DNA from: Saccharomonospora amisosensis
GTDB taxonomy: Bacteria; Actinomycetota; Actinomycetes; Mycobacteriales; Pseudonocardiaceae
Direction: 5' to 3'
DNA length: 64,000 nucleotides
NCBI RefSeq assembly: GCF_011761185.1
Contig: NZ_JAAOYM010000001.1
Location: 4,740,315 to 4,804,314, forward strand
Shown piece by piece: positions 45,281 through 55,886 of this stretch; the first letter of the stretch is position 1; the number at the start of each line of letters is the position of its first letter. The position numbers and the translations under genes are program-made. The notes under the pieces were generated by a model. That model was not told the DNA's origin and did not search any database. It saw only the letters and a program-made list of their open reading frames with translations.

Positions 45281-45837
45281 GAAATCGCCTTCTCTTCCGA
45301 GGTCTCCACCGTCTCGCCTCCCGGAACCCCGCGCTCACGTGCCAGCTCGGGACCCTTGACGTAGTAGTCCTGTTCGTCGTCGCCAAGCCGCATCGGGTGC
45401 GGTGGCTGCTCCATCCCGGGCAGCAGCGGCGCGAGCAGGTCCTCCTTGGTGTAGATCAGGTTCTGCCTGTCGTCGTCGGCGAGCTCGTAGAAGTTGATCA
45501 TCGTGAGCGACCTGGTCGGGCACGCTTCCACACACAGCCCGCAGCCGATGCAGCGCAGGTAATTGATCTGGTAGTCCTTGCCGTAGCGCTCGCCCGGTGA
45601 GTAGCGCTCCTCGTCGGTGTTGTCGCCACCCTCGACGAAGATCGCATCGGCGGGGCACGCCCACGCGCACAACTCGCAGCCGACGCACTTCTCCAGTCCG
45701 TCCGGATGCCGGTTGAGCTGGTGGCGGCCGTGGTAGCGCGGCGCGGCGGGTGCCCCGATCTCCGGGTACTCCTCGGTGATCACCTTCTTGAACATCATTC
45801 CGAAGGTGACCCCGAAGCCCTTCAGCGCGTCGAACAT
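45277..45837 (-). CDS. nuoI: NADH-quinone oxidoreductase subunit I (two 4Fe-4S ferredoxin)
   Basis: 186 residues from the ATG at 45837 ([18 protein letters not shown]); the open frame upstream lacks family similarity. Two CxxCxxCxxxCP motifs, [12 protein letters not shown] and [12 protein letters not shown], bind clusters N6a and N6b that hand electrons to N2. Separated from nuoH by a 156-base spacer with a palindromic element. Confidence 0.95.
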   Translation of the reverse strand: MFDALKGFGVTFGMMFKKVITEEYPEIGAPAAPRYHGRHQLNRHPDGLEKCVGCELCAWACPADAIFVEGGDNTDEERYSPGERYGKDYQINYLRCIGCGLCVEACPTRSLTMINFYELADDDRQNLIYTKEDLLAPLLPGMEQPPHPMRLGDDEQDYYVKGPELARERGVPGGETVETSEEKAIS

Positions 45838-45993
45838 GGCGTGGCTCCGATCAGCGAGCGTGGATCGGCGTGGATGCATCGCAAGGCGGAGGCGAGGCCT
45901 CGTACCGGGTCGTACTCGGGCTCGCCGACAACGCAGCGAGGCGCCGCGCCGGCCGCGCTCGCCGGAGCTTTCGCCGTGTGCGGCGCGCACCGA
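45838..45993. repeat. Candidate palindromic element in the nuoH-nuoI spacer
   Basis: In an otherwise tightly packed operon this 156-base GC-rich spacer holds GGCGAG (45889 region) and CTCGCC (45930 region) arms around GCCTCGTACCGGGTCGTACTCGG, with internal TCGTAC direct repeats. It resembles dispersed REP-like intergenic elements of high-GC actinobacteria; only a genome search would show copy number. Confidence 0.35.
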
Positions 45994-47337
45994 TCAAACA
46001 TCCCCATCGGTGTTCTCCTTACCTGAGCTGACCGCGGCCGGTTGCTTCTTCGCGGACTTCGCCTTGGCCCGCAGTGCCTTCCGGCGCGGCGTGGTCTCCG
46101 GCACCTTCAGATCCAGCGGCGGAACCGGGTATCCGCCGCCGGTGATGGGCACCGAGTCGTCCTCGGGCACCTGCTTCTCCGGCAGCAGCAGCGTCAGCAG
46201 TACCAGCACCACGATGACGATGCCGCCGACAAGGAGGATCTGCCCGGTGGAGACCTCCGCATCGGTGCGCACAGCGCGGATCGCGGAGATCACCACGACC
46301 CAGATCAGCCCGATCGGGACCAGCACCTTCCAGCCCAGCTTCATGAACTGGTCGTAGCGGAATCTCGGCAGCGTGCCCCGCAGCCAGATGAAACCGAACA
46401 GGACGATCAGCATCTTGCCGAAGAACCACAGCAGCGGCCACCAACCGGTGTTGAGTACGCCGCCGCCGATCGCCGACAGCGGCCACGGCGCCATCCAGCC
46501 GCCGAGGAACAGTGTGGTGGCGAACGCCGAGACGATCACCATGTTCGTGTACTCGGCGAGGAAGAACATGGCGAACTTCATCGAGCTGTACTCGGTGTGG
46601 AACCCGCCGACCAGCTCCGATTCCGCCTCGGGAAGGTCGAAGGGTGCGCGGTTGGTCTCGCCGACCATGGAGATCAGGTAGATCACGAAGCTGGGCAGCA
46701 GCAGGTAGAAGTACCAGCCGTTCTGCTGTGCCGCCACGATCTCGCCGGTGGCAAGCGACTGCGCATACAGCGCCACCCCGATGATGGAAAGGCCCATCGC
46801 GATCTCGTAGGAGATCACCTGCGCCGCCGAGCGCAGCCCACCAAGCAGCGGGTACGGCGAACCGGACGACCACCCGGCGAGCACGATGCCGTACACGCCC
46901 ACCGAGGCACCGGCGAGGATCAGCAGGACACCCACCGGCAGCTCGATGAGCTGCAACACGGTGCGCTCACCGAAGATCGACACTTCGGGGCCGAACGGGA
47001 TGGCCGCCAGCCCGATCAGCGCGGGCACCACCGCGATCACCGGTGCCATGAAGTAGACCTTGCGGTCGGCGGTGTCCGGGATGATCTGTTCCTTGAACGG
47101 CAGCTTGATCGCGTCGGCGAGGGACTGCAACGAACCACCCGGACCGACCCGGTTGGGTCCTGGCCGGTTCTGCATCCGGCCGACGATCTTGCGCTCACCC
47201 ACGATCAGGCCGATCGTCATGATCGGCCCGATCAGCATGACGACGACGACCTTCAGCAGGATGAGCCACAGCGGGTCGTCCGCGAGTAGCTCCGCCCTTG
47301 TCAGCGCGTCCTGGGCCTGAGCGAGGTACGGGGTCAC
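45994..47337 (-). CDS. nuoH: NADH-quinone oxidoreductase subunit H
   Basis: 447 residues, eight membrane helices, forms much of the quinone chamber. [37 protein letters not shown] and [37 protein letters not shown] are the charged loops facing the quinone. The C-terminal tail is long and basic. Start overlaps the nuoG stop. Confidence 0.96.
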   Translation of the reverse strand: MTPYLAQAQDALTRAELLADDPLWLILLKVVVVMLIGPIMTIGLIVGERKIVGRMQNRPGPNRVGPGGSLQSLADAIKLPFKEQIIPDTADRKVYFMAPVIAVVPALIGLAAIPFGPEVSIFGERTVLQLIELPVGVLLILAGASVGVYGIVLAGWSSGSPYPLLGGLRSAAQVISYEIAMGLSIIGVALYAQSLATGEIVAAQQNGWYFYLLLPSFVIYLISMVGETNRAPFDLPEAESELVGGFHTEYSSMKFAMFFLAEYTNMVIVSAFATTLFLGGWMAPWPLSAIGGGVLNTGWWPLLWFFGKMLIVLFGFIWLRGTLPRFRYDQFMKLGWKVLVPIGLIWVVVISAIRAVRTDAEVSTGQILLVGGIVIVVLVLLTLLLPEKQVPEDDSVPITGGGYPVPPLDLKVPETTPRRKALRAKAKSAKKQPAAVSSGKENTDGDV

Positions 47338-49838
47338 TGTTCACCTCCGGCCGCGATGGAGACCACGGCGCCGTGTCCGACGCCGAGGCGGGCGCGGACC
47401 TTCGAATCCGCCGAGTTGGCAGGCAGCCACACCACACCGTCCGGCAGGTCGGCCACCTCCACCGGCAACGTGATCGAGCCCCGCGCGGTGGAAACCGTGA
47501 CCATGCCGCTCTGGCCGCGTACACCCTTGGCCGTGGCCGCCGACATCCTGGCGACCACCGGCCGGGCCGTTCCGGCGAGGTGGGGCTCGTCGATCTGCAG
47601 GGAGCCGTCGTCGAGCAGCTGGCGCCAGGTCGCCAACACCGCCTGCCCCGGTCCCGCCTGCGGAAGCTGCCCGTTCGGCACGTCCGGCGCGGCGGAGCGG
47701 GACGGCGCCGCCTTGCTCGCCGCCGGGGAGAGCCGGTGCAGGTCACCGGCCGCCGCCGAGGGGGTCTGCGTGAACAGGTCGGCATCCATCTCCACGCCGA
47801 GGGTGTCCAGCACCCTACAGTCCGGCAGCGCGCCGGTACCGTCCAGCGTGATCGAGAACTCGCGGCGACGGCCTTCCCAGTTGAGGAAGCTGCCGGATTT
47901 CTCGTCGACCGGGGCGACCGGCAGTACCACGTCGGCGTGCTCGGTGACGGCGCTGTGCGCCAACTCGATACTGACCACGAAACCGCAGCGCTCAACGGCC
48001 TCGCGGGCAAGCATCGGGTCGGGTAGATCATCGGGGTCGACGCCGCCGATCAGCAGCGCGTCGAGGTCCCCGTTACGAGCCGAGGTCAGGATTCCGGTGG
48101 TGTCGCGACCAGTTCGCGAGGGCAGCGAACCGGGCTCCAGCCCCCAGGCGCGCTCCACCTCCGCGCGGGCGGCAGCGTCCACAACAGACCGTCCGCCAGG
48201 CAGCAGTGTAGGCAGCGCACCCGCCTCCACCGCACCACGCTCACCCGCCCTGCGCGGAACCCACGCCAGCGCGGCCCCGGTGCGTTCGCTGAGCCGGTGC
48301 AGCGCCGAGAACAGGCCGGGGATCTCCGCCGCCCGCTCTCCGACCAGCACCACGGCGCCGTCCGCGCGCAGCCCCTGGTCGAGATCGGGCGCGTGCTGCC
48401 CGATGCCGTCGACCGCCCCGGCCTCAGCACCGGGTGCACAGGCCAGCAACTCGCCGAAGGTCTTGGTCACCGCGGGCGTCGTCCACTGCCCGATGTGGAC
48501 TACCTTGGTGCCTCGCTTGCTGGCGCCCTTACGCAGCCGCAAGAAGATTGCGGGAGCTTCCTCCTCCGGCTCCAGCGCCACACACAGCACCAGTGGGGCA
48601 TGTTCGAGCTTGGTGAAGGTGACCCCGTTCTCCGGGGTCGTGCCGACCACGCGGGAGGCGAGGAAGTCCAACTCCTCAGCGGAGTGTGCCCTGGCCCTGA
48701 AGTCGATGTCGTTGGTGCGCAACGCGATACGCGCGAACTTGCTGTAGGCGTAGCCGTCCTCCAGCGTCAGCCGCCCGCCAGGCAACACGCCGACGCCCCG
48801 GCCTTCGCGTGCCTTCGTCAACCCCTGGGCCGCCACGCGTAGCGCGTGCGTCCAGGAGGACTCCTCCAACTCGCCGGTTTCCGGGTCGCGGACCAGCGGC
48901 CTGCGAATACGGCTCTTCGCGGTGGTGTAGCGGAACGCGAACCGGCCCTTGTCGCAGATCCACTCCTCGTTCACCTCCTGGTCCTCACCCGCGAGCCTGC
49001 GCATCACCTTGCCGCGCCGGAAGTCGGTTCGCACGGCGCAGCCGGAAGAGCAGTGCTCGCAGACGCTCGGCGACGACACCAGGTCGAACGGCCGCGACCG
49101 GAACCGGTACTGGGCACTCGTCAGCGCGCCAACCGGACAGATCTGGATCGTGTTTCCGGAGAAGTACGACTGGAACGGCTTGCCGCTGGCCGTGTGCGAG
49201 GCCATGTCGTAGATCTCGGCAGTCTCGGCGGTGCCGATCTGCTGGTGCACGCCACGTTCGAGCAGGTCGATGAACGGGTCGCCCGCGATCTGGTCGGAAA
49301 ACCGGGTGCACCGCTGGCACAACACGCACCGCTCGCGGTCGAGCAGGATCTGCGTGGAGATCGGAAGCGGCTTGGGAAAGGTTCGCTTCGTGTCGCGGAA
49401 CCGCGAGTCCGGCCTGCCGTGCGCCATCGCCTGGTTCTGCAGCGGGCACTCGCCGCCCTTGTCACAGATGGGGCAGTCGAGCGGGTGGTTGATCAGCAGC
49501 AGCTCCATCACGCCCTGCTGAGCCTTGTCCGCCACCGGCGAGGTCTTCTGGGTCTTGACCACCATGCCGTCGGCGACCGTCATCGTGCAGGACGCCTGCG
49601 GCTTGGGCATCGGCCGCCCGCCCATCTCCACCTCTACGAGGCACTGGCGGCAGGCGCCCGCGGGATCGAGCAGCGGGTGATCGCAGAACCGGGGGATGAC
49701 GGTGCCGAGCCGCTCGGCGGTGCGGATCAGCAGCTCGCCCTTGGGCGCGACGACCTCTTCACCGTCAATGGTCAGCTTGACGTGGCCTTCGGGGACCTCG
49801 ATCTCCTTGGCCGAGGGATTCTCGGGTGCGATGGTCAT
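47334..49838 (-). CDS. nuoG: NADH-quinone oxidoreductase subunit G
   Basis: 834 residues. N-terminal 2Fe-2S domain ([19 protein letters not shown]), the His/Cys 4Fe-4S segment ([18 protein letters not shown]), a ferredoxin-like [10 protein letters not shown] pair, then the molybdopterin-oxidoreductase-like part with CEHCSSGC for an extra cluster (N7 type). Carries electrons from NuoF towards NuoI. Overlaps nuoF and nuoH. Confidence 0.96.
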   Translation of the reverse strand: MTIAPENPSAKEIEVPEGHVKLTIDGEEVVAPKGELLIRTAERLGTVIPRFCDHPLLDPAGACRQCLVEVEMGGRPMPKPQASCTMTVADGMVVKTQKTSPVADKAQQGVMELLLINHPLDCPICDKGGECPLQNQAMAHGRPDSRFRDTKRTFPKPLPISTQILLDRERCVLCQRCTRFSDQIAGDPFIDLLERGVHQQIGTAETAEIYDMASHTASGKPFQSYFSGNTIQICPVGALTSAQYRFRSRPFDLVSSPSVCEHCSSGCAVRTDFRRGKVMRRLAGEDQEVNEEWICDKGRFAFRYTTAKSRIRRPLVRDPETGELEESSWTHALRVAAQGLTKAREGRGVGVLPGGRLTLEDGYAYSKFARIALRTNDIDFRARAHSAEELDFLASRVVGTTPENGVTFTKLEHAPLVLCVALEPEEEAPAIFLRLRKGASKRGTKVVHIGQWTTPAVTKTFGELLACAPGAEAGAVDGIGQHAPDLDQGLRADGAVVLVGERAAEIPGLFSALHRLSERTGAALAWVPRRAGERGAVEAGALPTLLPGGRSVVDAAARAEVERAWGLEPGSLPSRTGRDTTGILTSARNGDLDALLIGGVDPDDLPDPMLAREAVERCGFVVSIELAHSAVTEHADVVLPVAPVDEKSGSFLNWEGRRREFSITLDGTGALPDCRVLDTLGVEMDADLFTQTPSAAAGDLHRLSPAASKAAPSRSAAPDVPNGQLPQAGPGQAVLATWRQLLDDGSLQIDEPHLAGTARPVVARMSAATAKGVRGQSGMVTVSTARGSITLPVEVADLPDGVVWLPANSADSKVRARLGVGHGAVVSIAAGGEQ

Positions 49839-51124
49839 GGTGCTCCCACCAGTTCGGGCGAACTCGCCCTGTTCTTGTCGCAGAGCGCGAGGAACTCGTC
49901 CCGGAAGTACTGGATGCCGCTGGTGATAGGGCTTGTCGCGCCGTCACCGAGCGCGCAGAAGGCGCGGCCGAGGATGTTGTCGCAGACGTCGAGGAGCGTG
50001 TCGATGTCCTCCTCGGTGCCACGGCCCTCGACCATTCGCTCCAGGATCTGGGCCAGCCAGTAGGTGCCCTCCCTGCACGGCGTGCACTTGCCACAGGACT
50101 CGTGCTCGTAGAACTTCGTCCACTTCATCACCGCCCACGGAACGGAGACGGTTTCGTTGAACACCTGCACCGCGGTGGTTCCCAGCATCGAGCCCGCCTC
50201 GGCGGCGCCCTCGAAGTCGAGTGGCACGTCAAGGTGCTCCGCGGTGAACAACGGCGTGGACGACCCGCCAGGTGTCCAGAACTTCAGCGGAATGCCGTCC
50301 TTCATGCCACCGCACAGTTCGAGAAGTTCCCGAAGCGTGGTGCCCAGCGGGGCCTCGTACTGGCCGGGCCGTTCGACGTGACCGGAGATCGAGTAGATCT
50401 TCGGGCCCGGAGACTTCTCCGTGCCCATCTGCCGGAACCAGTCGGCACCGCCGTTGACGATGTAGGGCACGCTCGCGATCGTCTCGACGTTGTTCACGGT
50501 GGTCGGCGCGGCGTAGAGGCCTGCGGCGGCAGGGAACGGCGGCTTCAGCCTCGGCTGGCCGCGCCTGCCCTCGAGCGAGTCCAGCAGCGCGGTCTCCTCG
50601 CCGCAGATGTAGGCACCCGCGCCCGCGTGCACCGTGATGTCGAGGTCGAAGCCCGAGCCGAGGATGTTCTTGCCCAGGTAACCGGCGTCGTAGGCCTCCC
50701 GCACCGCGGCGTTCAGCCTGCGGATGCAGTGCAGTGCCTCACCGCGCACGTAGATGAAGCAGCGATGCGCCCGCATCGCGTACGAGGCGATGATGCAACC
50801 CTCGATCAGTGAGTGTGGGTCGGCCATCATCAGTGGGATGTCCTTGCAGGTTCCCGGTTCGCCCTCATCGGCGTTGATGACCAGGTAGTGCGGCTTGCTC
50901 TCGTCCTTCGGCATGAAGGACCACTTCACGCCCGCGGGGAAGCCCGCACCGCCCCGCCCGCGCAGCCCCGCGTCCTTGATGAGCTGGACGAGTTGCTCCG
51001 GCGTTCCCGCGAGCGCTTTGCGGAAGGCGGTGTAGCCCTCGAGCTTCTCGTAGGTGGCGAGTCGCCACGACTGGGGCGAAAGCCACCGCTTGGTCAGCAC
51101 CGGGGTGATCGGGTCGGCACTCAT
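49835..51124 (-). CDS. nuoF: NADH-quinone oxidoreductase subunit F
   Basis: 429 residues. Binds NADH and FMN ([51 protein letters not shown]) and the N3 cluster ([12 protein letters not shown]). The start ATG overlaps the stop of the tandem-repeat ORF; the ribosome binding site ACAGGAGGCGAA is shared with the end of that repeat and is duplicated at the end of nuoE. Confidence 0.96.
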   Translation of the reverse strand: MSADPITPVLTKRWLSPQSWRLATYEKLEGYTAFRKALAGTPEQLVQLIKDAGLRGRGGAGFPAGVKWSFMPKDESKPHYLVINADEGEPGTCKDIPLMMADPHSLIEGCIIASYAMRAHRCFIYVRGEALHCIRRLNAAVREAYDAGYLGKNILGSGFDLDITVHAGAGAYICGEETALLDSLEGRRGQPRLKPPFPAAAGLYAAPTTVNNVETIASVPYIVNGGADWFRQMGTEKSPGPKIYSISGHVERPGQYEAPLGTTLRELLELCGGMKDGIPLKFWTPGGSSTPLFTAEHLDVPLDFEGAAEAGSMLGTTAVQVFNETVSVPWAVMKWTKFYEHESCGKCTPCREGTYWLAQILERMVEGRGTEEDIDTLLDVCDNILGRAFCALGDGATSPITSGIQYFRDEFLALCDKNRASSPELVGAP

Positions 51125-51480
51125 TTCGCCTCCTGTGCTTTGCGGGACACCCGCACCCGGTCAGCGTCCATGACCGGAACAAAACCACGGTCAGTCATGG
51201 CCACCTCCCGCGCTTTGCGGGACACCCGCACCCGGTCAGCGTCCATGACCGGAACAAAACCACGGTCAGTCATGGCCACCTCCCGCGCTTTGCGGGACAC
51301 CCGCACCCGGTCAGCGTCCATGACCGGAACAAAACCACGGTCAGTCATGGCCACCTCCCGCGCTTTGCGGGACACCCGCACCCGGTCAGCGTCCATGACC
51401 GGAACAAAACCACGGTCAGTCATGGCCACCTCCCGCGCTTTGCGGGACACCCGCACCCGGTCGGCGTCCATGAACGGCAA
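51121..51480 (-). CDS. Repeat-encoded ORF between nuoE and nuoF
   Basis: An open frame of about 119 codons spans the four tandem repeats. Each 75-base unit is 25 codons and reads MTDRGFVPVMDADRVRVSRK followed by AREVA; the last ends AQEAK. Every unit carries a GGGAGGTGGCC ribosome binding site before an ATG. Its stop overlaps the nuoF start. The nuoE-side unit has a one-base insertion that would stop a full-length frame, so the start shown is a TTG; initiation could occur within any unit. Whether the protein is made is unknown. Confidence 0.4.
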   Translation of the reverse strand: MPFMDADRVRVSRKAREVAMTDRGFVPVMDADRVRVSRKAREVAMTDRGFVPVMDADRVRVSRKAREVAMTDRGFVPVMDADRVRVSRKAREVAMTDRGFVPVMDADRVRVSRKAQEAK

Positions 51481-51490
51481 CGAAACGATG
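51137..51490. repeat. 75-bp tandem repeat, four identical units plus one diverged
   Basis: Units start at 51137, 51212, 51287 and 51362 and are identical over all 75 bases; a fifth from 51437 matches for about the first half, with one changed base, then diverges into the nuoE end. The period is a multiple of three. The ends carry the same CACAGGAGGCGAAATGA string found at the stop of nuoE and start of nuoF, which suggests expansion by slippage or recombination at a duplicated ribosome binding site. Confidence 0.95.
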
Positions 51491-51495
51491 ATCGT

Positions 51496-52359
51496 TCATT
51501 TCGCCTCCTGTGCCGGCGGCAGCGGGACATCGTCCGCCATCGCGGGCGCCGTCCACGCGCGGTCGGCGGCCAACTGCGCTCCGCGCAGCGTTTCCACCGC
51601 CTGCGAAGGACCGTCCACATCGGCGCGGAACACATGGTCCTCCTCGGGGAAGAACCCCGCGAGTTGACGTTCCACGGATTTGAAGTCCGAAAGCGGCGCG
51701 CCCCTTGTCGGCGCGGGTTTCTCGCCGCGCCGAAGCGCGTCGACGAGTTCCACCGCCTGCTCCGGCGTCTGGTTGTCGAAGTACTCGTAGTTGACCTGCA
51801 GCACCGGTGCGAGGTCGCACGCCGCGAGGCACTCGGCGTGCTCGAGCGTGATCGAGCCCGGTTCCCCCGGCGTACCGGCCGTCTCCTCGTGGCCAAGCGG
51901 CTTGCCGTCCTCGCCGAGATGTTCGGCGAGCTTCGCGTAGATCGCGTCGCCGCCGAGCGCGGCGCACAGCGTGTTCGTGCACACGCTCACCAGGTGCTCG
52001 CCGCACGGCTTGCGCTTGTACATCGTGTAGAACGTGACGACCGCGCTCACCTCGGCCTCGGAGAGGTCGAGTTGCCGGGCGCAGAACGCCACTCCTTCCT
52101 GACTGACGTAGCCCTGCACCGACTGCACCAGGTGCAGCATCGGCAGCAGCGCCGAGCGCGGCTGAGGGTAACGCGCGGCCAACTCCTTGGCCTGCTGCTC
52201 GATGTCGGTCCCGAACGGGTCGGCCAGCTCGGTGTCGGTGAGCATGCCTTCTTCGTGGACGGGCGAGATCTCGACGACGTCCACGTCCTCACCAGCCGCC
52301 GCGAAGGTCTGCTTGGCCTGCTGCGGCCCTGGACGTGGCGTCTCCGAAGACGTGGTCAT
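51496..52359 (-). CDS. nuoE: NADH-quinone oxidoreductase subunit E
   Basis: 287 residues, thioredoxin-like 2Fe-2S subunit (cluster N1a). Ligands lie in [12 protein letters not shown] and [12 protein letters not shown]. The protein is longer than the E. coli form by a proline-rich C-terminal extension from about residue 200, as in mycobacteria. Start overlaps the nuoD stop. It ends AQEAK, the same residues as the end of the repeat ORF. Confidence 0.95.
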   Translation of the reverse strand: MTTSSETPRPGPQQAKQTFAAAGEDVDVVEISPVHEEGMLTDTELADPFGTDIEQQAKELAARYPQPRSALLPMLHLVQSVQGYVSQEGVAFCARQLDLSEAEVSAVVTFYTMYKRKPCGEHLVSVCTNTLCAALGGDAIYAKLAEHLGEDGKPLGHEETAGTPGEPGSITLEHAECLAACDLAPVLQVNYEYFDNQTPEQAVELVDALRRGEKPAPTRGAPLSDFKSVERQLAGFFPEEDHVFRADVDGPSQAVETLRGAQLAADRAWTAPAMADDVPLPPAQEAK

Positions 52360-53729
52360 CGGTCCACTCCCCCCATCACAGGGTCGATCGAGGCGACGGC
52401 CGCGATGACGTCGGCGACCAGACCGCCCTCCGACATCGCGGGCATCGACTGTAGATTCACGAAGCTGGGTTCCCTGACGTGCACCCGCAACGGCCTGGTG
52501 CCACCGTCGGAGACGAGGTGGTAACCGAGTTCCCCTCGCGGTGACTCCACCGGCACGTACACCTGGCCCGGCGGCACCGAGAACCCTTCGGTGACCAGCT
52601 TGAAGTGGTGGATCAGCGACTCCATCGACTGACCCATGATCTTGCGGACGTGCTCGAGCGAGTTGCCCATTCCGTCGCTGGAGACCGAGAGCTGCGCAGG
52701 CCAGGCGATCTTCTTGTCCTCGACCATCACCGGGCCCGGTTCGAGTTTCTCGAGCACCTGCCTGATGATCCGCAGCGACTGGTGCATCTCCTCGACCCGG
52801 ATCAGGTACCTCGCCCAGCAGTCGGCCTCGGTCGAGGTAGGCACGTCGAACTCGAACTCGTCGTAGCAGGAGTAGGGCTCCACCTTGCGCAGGTCCCACG
52901 GCAGCCCGGCTGAGCGAAGCACCGGCCCTGTGACGCCCAGCGCCAGGCAGGCATCTACCGGCAGGTAGCCGACACCCTTCAGTCGATTGCGCCAGATCGG
53001 TTGCCCTGTGAACAGCTTGTCGTACAGCGGCAGCCGCTTGTCCATCACCTTGCAGAACTCGGTGACCTTCTCGTGGAAGTCGTCCGGCATGTCCTGTGCC
53101 AGCCCGCCGGGGCGGATGAACGCGTGGTTCATCCGCAGGCCGGTCAGGTGCTCCAGCAGGTGCAGCACCTCTTCGCGCTCGCGGAAACCCAGCGTCATCG
53201 CGGTTGTGGCACCCAGTTCCATGCCACCGGTGGCGATGTAGACCAGGTGTGAGCCGATCCGGTTCAGTTCGAGCAGCAACACCCGCAGCAACTGGGCCCG
53301 ACGTGGCGCCTCGATGCCGAGCAGCTTCTCGACCGCCAGGCAGTAGCCCATCTCGTTGGACAGCGGAGCGAGGTAGTCCATCCTCGTCACGAACGTGACG
53401 CCCTGGGTCCAGGTGCGGTACTCGCAGTTCTTCTCGATCCCGGTGTGCAGGTAGCCGATGACGGAGCGAAGCTGCGTTACCGTCTCGCCCTCCATCTCGA
53501 GCACGAGCCTGAGCACGCCGTGAGTGGATGGGTGCTGCGGTCCCATGTTGATGACCATGCGCTCGTCGTGCGTGGCATCGGAGAGCACGTCGTCCCAGTC
53601 ACCGCCGCTGACGGTGTAGACGGGACCCTCGGTGGTCTCGCGATGCTCGGCGTAGCGCGCGCTGTCGGAGCCCTCCGGCGTCGTGTCGGTGCCGGTGCTC
53701 TTGCCTGCGATCTGTTCGCTGCTGGTCAT
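52356..53729 (-). CDS. nuoD: NADH-quinone oxidoreductase subunit D
   Basis: 457 residues from the ATG at 53729 ([20 protein letters not shown]). The 49-kDa subunit lining the quinone site: [29 protein letters not shown] and [14 protein letters not shown] near the end. Start overlaps the nuoC stop (ATGA). Confidence 0.96.
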   Translation of the reverse strand: MTSSEQIAGKSTGTDTTPEGSDSARYAEHRETTEGPVYTVSGGDWDDVLSDATHDERMVINMGPQHPSTHGVLRLVLEMEGETVTQLRSVIGYLHTGIEKNCEYRTWTQGVTFVTRMDYLAPLSNEMGYCLAVEKLLGIEAPRRAQLLRVLLLELNRIGSHLVYIATGGMELGATTAMTLGFREREEVLHLLEHLTGLRMNHAFIRPGGLAQDMPDDFHEKVTEFCKVMDKRLPLYDKLFTGQPIWRNRLKGVGYLPVDACLALGVTGPVLRSAGLPWDLRKVEPYSCYDEFEFDVPTSTEADCWARYLIRVEEMHQSLRIIRQVLEKLEPGPVMVEDKKIAWPAQLSVSSDGMGNSLEHVRKIMGQSMESLIHHFKLVTEGFSVPPGQVYVPVESPRGELGYHLVSDGGTRPLRVHVREPSFVNLQSMPAMSEGGLVADVIAAVASIDPVMGGVDR

Positions 53730-54490
53730 GAGTACGACCTCCGCGTGTCGGGCGGCGGGATCTCCGCGCCCTTGTACTCCACCGGGATGCCGCCGAGCGG
53801 GTAGTCCTTGCGTTGCGGGTGGCCGTCCCAGTCGTCGGGCATCAGGATGCGGGTGAGCGCGGGGTGACCGTCGTAGACGATCCCGAACATGTCCCACGCC
53901 TCGCGCTCGTGCCAGTCCGCCGTCGGGTAGACCTCGACGATGGACGGCACGTGCGGGTCGTCGACATCGAGGGCGACCTCCAACCGGATGCGGCGGCGGT
54001 AGGTCATCGACGTCAGGTGGTACACCGAGTGCAGCCGCTGCGGCACGTCGACGCCGTAGTCCACACCGGACACCGAGCTGCACAGTTCGAAGCGAAGTCC
54101 CTTGTCGTCGCGCAATGTCCGGCAGACGCCGACCAGGTGCTCCCTTGCCACGTAGAAGGTGATCTCGCCACGGTCGACGGTGACCTGCAGGATGGCTTCG
54201 TCGACGGAGATACCGTTGTCCGTCAGCGCCGCGAAGAACTCGTCGGCGAAGTCGTCGAACCATCCGCCGTACGGCCGCTCGGCCGGCGGTGGCGAATACG
54301 CGGGCAGGCGCAGCCCGCCGTAACCGGAGGTGTCGCCGGTGCCCGACACCCCGAACATGCCCTTGCGCTCGCGACCCGCGACGACCGGCTTCGCAGGCCT
54401 CGCGGGCTCGGGCCCGCGCGGTTCCAGACCGGATTCCTCACGCTCGGCGCTGGACTGCTCGCCGCCGGTCTCTGGCTTGTCTTCAGGCAT
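53726..54490 (-). CDS. nuoC: NADH-quinone oxidoreductase subunit C
   Basis: 254 residues. An acidic N-terminal tail of about 80 residues precedes the 30-kDa subunit core, ending [38 protein letters not shown], the family signature. Part of the peripheral arm connecting N2 to the quinone site. Confidence 0.96.
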   Translation of the reverse strand: MPEDKPETGGEQSSAEREESGLEPRGPEPARPAKPVVAGRERKGMFGVSGTGDTSGYGGLRLPAYSPPPAERPYGGWFDDFADEFFAALTDNGISVDEAILQVTVDRGEITFYVAREHLVGVCRTLRDDKGLRFELCSSVSGVDYGVDVPQRLHSVYHLTSMTYRRRIRLEVALDVDDPHVPSIVEVYPTADWHEREAWDMFGIVYDGHPALTRILMPDDWDGHPQRKDYPLGGIPVEYKGAEIPPPDTRRSYS

Positions 54491-54502
54491 CTGCGAATCA
54501 CT

Positions 54503-55051
54503 TCACTTCTTCGCGTACTTGATCGAGGAGGGCACGAGCTCGGTGGTCTCCCCGCTCGCCGCACGCAGCGCCGCCCTGCGCGGGCCCATCGGCTCGTCCT
54601 GGATCTTGGCGTGCAGCTTGAGAATCGCGTCGAGCAGCATCTCCGGCCTCGGCGGGCAACCCGGCAGGTACATGTCGACGGGAACGATGTGGTCCACGCC
54701 CTGCACGACGGCGTAGTTGTTGAACATGCCTCCCGAGGATGCGCACACGCCCATAGCGAGCACCCAGCGAGGTTCCGCCATCTGGTCGTAGATCTGCCGA
54801 AGCACCGGCGCCATCTTCTGCGTCACCCTGCCCGCGACGATCATCAGATCGGCCTGGCGGGGCGTGGCACTGAACCGCTCCATCCCGAAGCGCGCGATGT
54901 CGTAGCGGGAACCACCGGTGGTCATCATCTCGATGGCGCAGCAGGCGAGCCCGAAGGTCGCGGGCCACAGCGAGTTCTTGCGTGCCCAGTTGACGACACC
55001 TTCCAGCGTCGCAAGCAGGATTCCGTTCGGAAGCTTCTCTTCGAGACCCAT
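54503..55051 (-). CDS. nuoB: NADH-quinone oxidoreductase subunit B
   Basis: 182 residues. Holds the terminal cluster N2: the adjacent cysteines in [11 protein letters not shown], then the later Cys in [11 protein letters not shown] and the [15 protein letters not shown] [15 protein letters not shown]. Gap of seven bases to nuoA and twelve to nuoC. Confidence 0.97.
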   Translation of the reverse strand: MGLEEKLPNGILLATLEGVVNWARKNSLWPATFGLACCAIEMMTTGGSRYDIARFGMERFSATPRQADLMIVAGRVTQKMAPVLRQIYDQMAEPRWVLAMGVCASSGGMFNNYAVVQGVDHIVPVDMYLPGCPPRPEMLLDAILKLHAKIQDEPMGPRRAALRAASGETTELVPSSIKYAKK

Positions 55052-55058
55052 AGCTATC

Positions 55059-55517
55059 TCAGTTCCAATCCAGCCCGCCGCGCCGCCACACGTAGATGTC
55101 GGCGATGAAGAAGGTCGCGATGAACAGGGTCACGGCGACGACTCCCCACAGGCCGAGCGCGTCAGCGGCCACGGCGTAGGGGAAGAGGAACACCATCTCG
55201 ATGTCGAAGAGGATGAACAACATCGCCGTGACGTAGTAGGCCACGGGCATCCGGCCTCCGCCGACCAGCGGCTGCGGGGAGGGCTCGATCCCGCACTCGT
55301 ATGCCGACAGCTTCGCCTTGTTGTACCTGCTCGGTCCGAGCAGCGGTCCGAGTAGCACGGAGAACAGACCGAAGGCCAGCGCGAGCCCGAACAGCAAGAC
55401 CAGTGGCAGGAAGACACCAAGGCCGGATTCCGCGCCATCCTGCGCCAGCACCTCTACCGCGGAAACCGAGGAGTTCACTGCGGCACCATCCTTTCCGCGC
55501 CGCTGCGTAACGGACAT
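55059..55517 (-). CDS. nuoA: NADH-quinone oxidoreductase subunit A
   Basis: 152 residues, three membrane helices; the loop [12 protein letters not shown] carries the conserved Cys near the quinone site, and [16 protein letters not shown] the acidic helix. First gene of the nuo operon; an N-terminal extension of about 30 residues precedes the usual start. Two Rex-type operators lie 118-167 bases upstream of its ATG. Confidence 0.95.
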   Translation of the reverse strand: MSVTQRRGKDGAAVNSSVSAVEVLAQDGAESGLGVFLPLVLLFGLALAFGLFSVLLGPLLGPSRYNKAKLSAYECGIEPSPQPLVGGGRMPVAYYVTAMLFILFDIEMVFLFPYAVAADALGLWGVVAVTLFIATFFIADIYVWRRGGLDWN

Positions 55518-55633
55518 GGTTGGAGCAACTACCTTGGCGTGACCCTAAGGGACTTCGGTCACACCCCCGGGCGTTAGGGCAGCCTTACACGCCGTGCTCA
55601 CCACCCTTGTCGCAGCCGACGCACTCCACGCCA

Positions 55634-55684
55634 CTTGTGAAAAGGTTCACAAGCCTCCCTGTGAAGTTGTGAAGCCATTCACAA
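55634..55684. promoter_or_regulatory. Two Rex-type operators upstream of nuoA
   Basis: TTGTGAA-N4-TTCACAA occurs twice: 55635-55652 (arms extend by one more base each side) and 55667-55684. Centres are 32 bases apart, about three helical turns. The pattern matches the Rex operator (TTGTGAANNNNTTCACAA) exactly in both arms; Rex is the NADH/NAD-sensing repressor that controls nuo in Streptomyces. An extra GTGAA half-site lies at 55661. Confidence 0.75.
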
Positions 55685-55823
55685 ACCATGGCAGCAGTGT
55701 AGGACGCGACTCGCACCGTTGTCGCTAGCGGCCCCGAGATAAGGCGCGCCTAATCCGGGGCGCGCGAAGCCTCGCGGCGCATCCGGGTAGACCAGTCGAG
55801 ACCAGCACAAAAGGGACCGCCGA

Positions 55824-55878
55824 CCAGGCAGGGGCAACCTTGGAGTACGACCGTACTGTGAGTTTTCCCACTGCCTGG
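55824..55878 (-). terminator. Stem-loop downstream of the menJ-like gene
   Basis: CCAGGCAG (55824) pairs with CTGCCTGG (55871); inside, AGTAC and GTACT (55844, 55853) form a second stem. It begins nine bases after the reductase stop on the minus strand and is followed by CCCTTTTGTG, so it may end the men transcript before nuo. Confidence 0.45.
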
Positions 55879-55886
55879 CCGGACGG

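Noticed and set aside
45838..45990. N-terminal extension of nuoI
   Set aside because: The upstream in-frame residues are Arg-rich and unlike NuoI; the [12 protein letters not shown] start at 45837 is typical.
51137..51490. Possible CRISPR array in nuoE-nuoF
   Set aside because: Units are identical over all 75 bases with no variable spacers, and they keep an open reading frame; it is a plain tandem repeat.
50813..51667. Long plus-strand open frame across nuoE-nuoF
   Set aside because: It is antisense to nuoF, the repeats and nuoE and shows no family features; the open frame comes from high GC3 on the other strand.
55634..55684. Crp sites upstream of nuoA
   Set aside because: The half-site spacing is TTGTGAA-N4-TTCACAA, which fits Rex; Crp sites need TGTGA-N6-TCACA. 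TGTGA-N8-TCACA spacing here excludes a Crp match.
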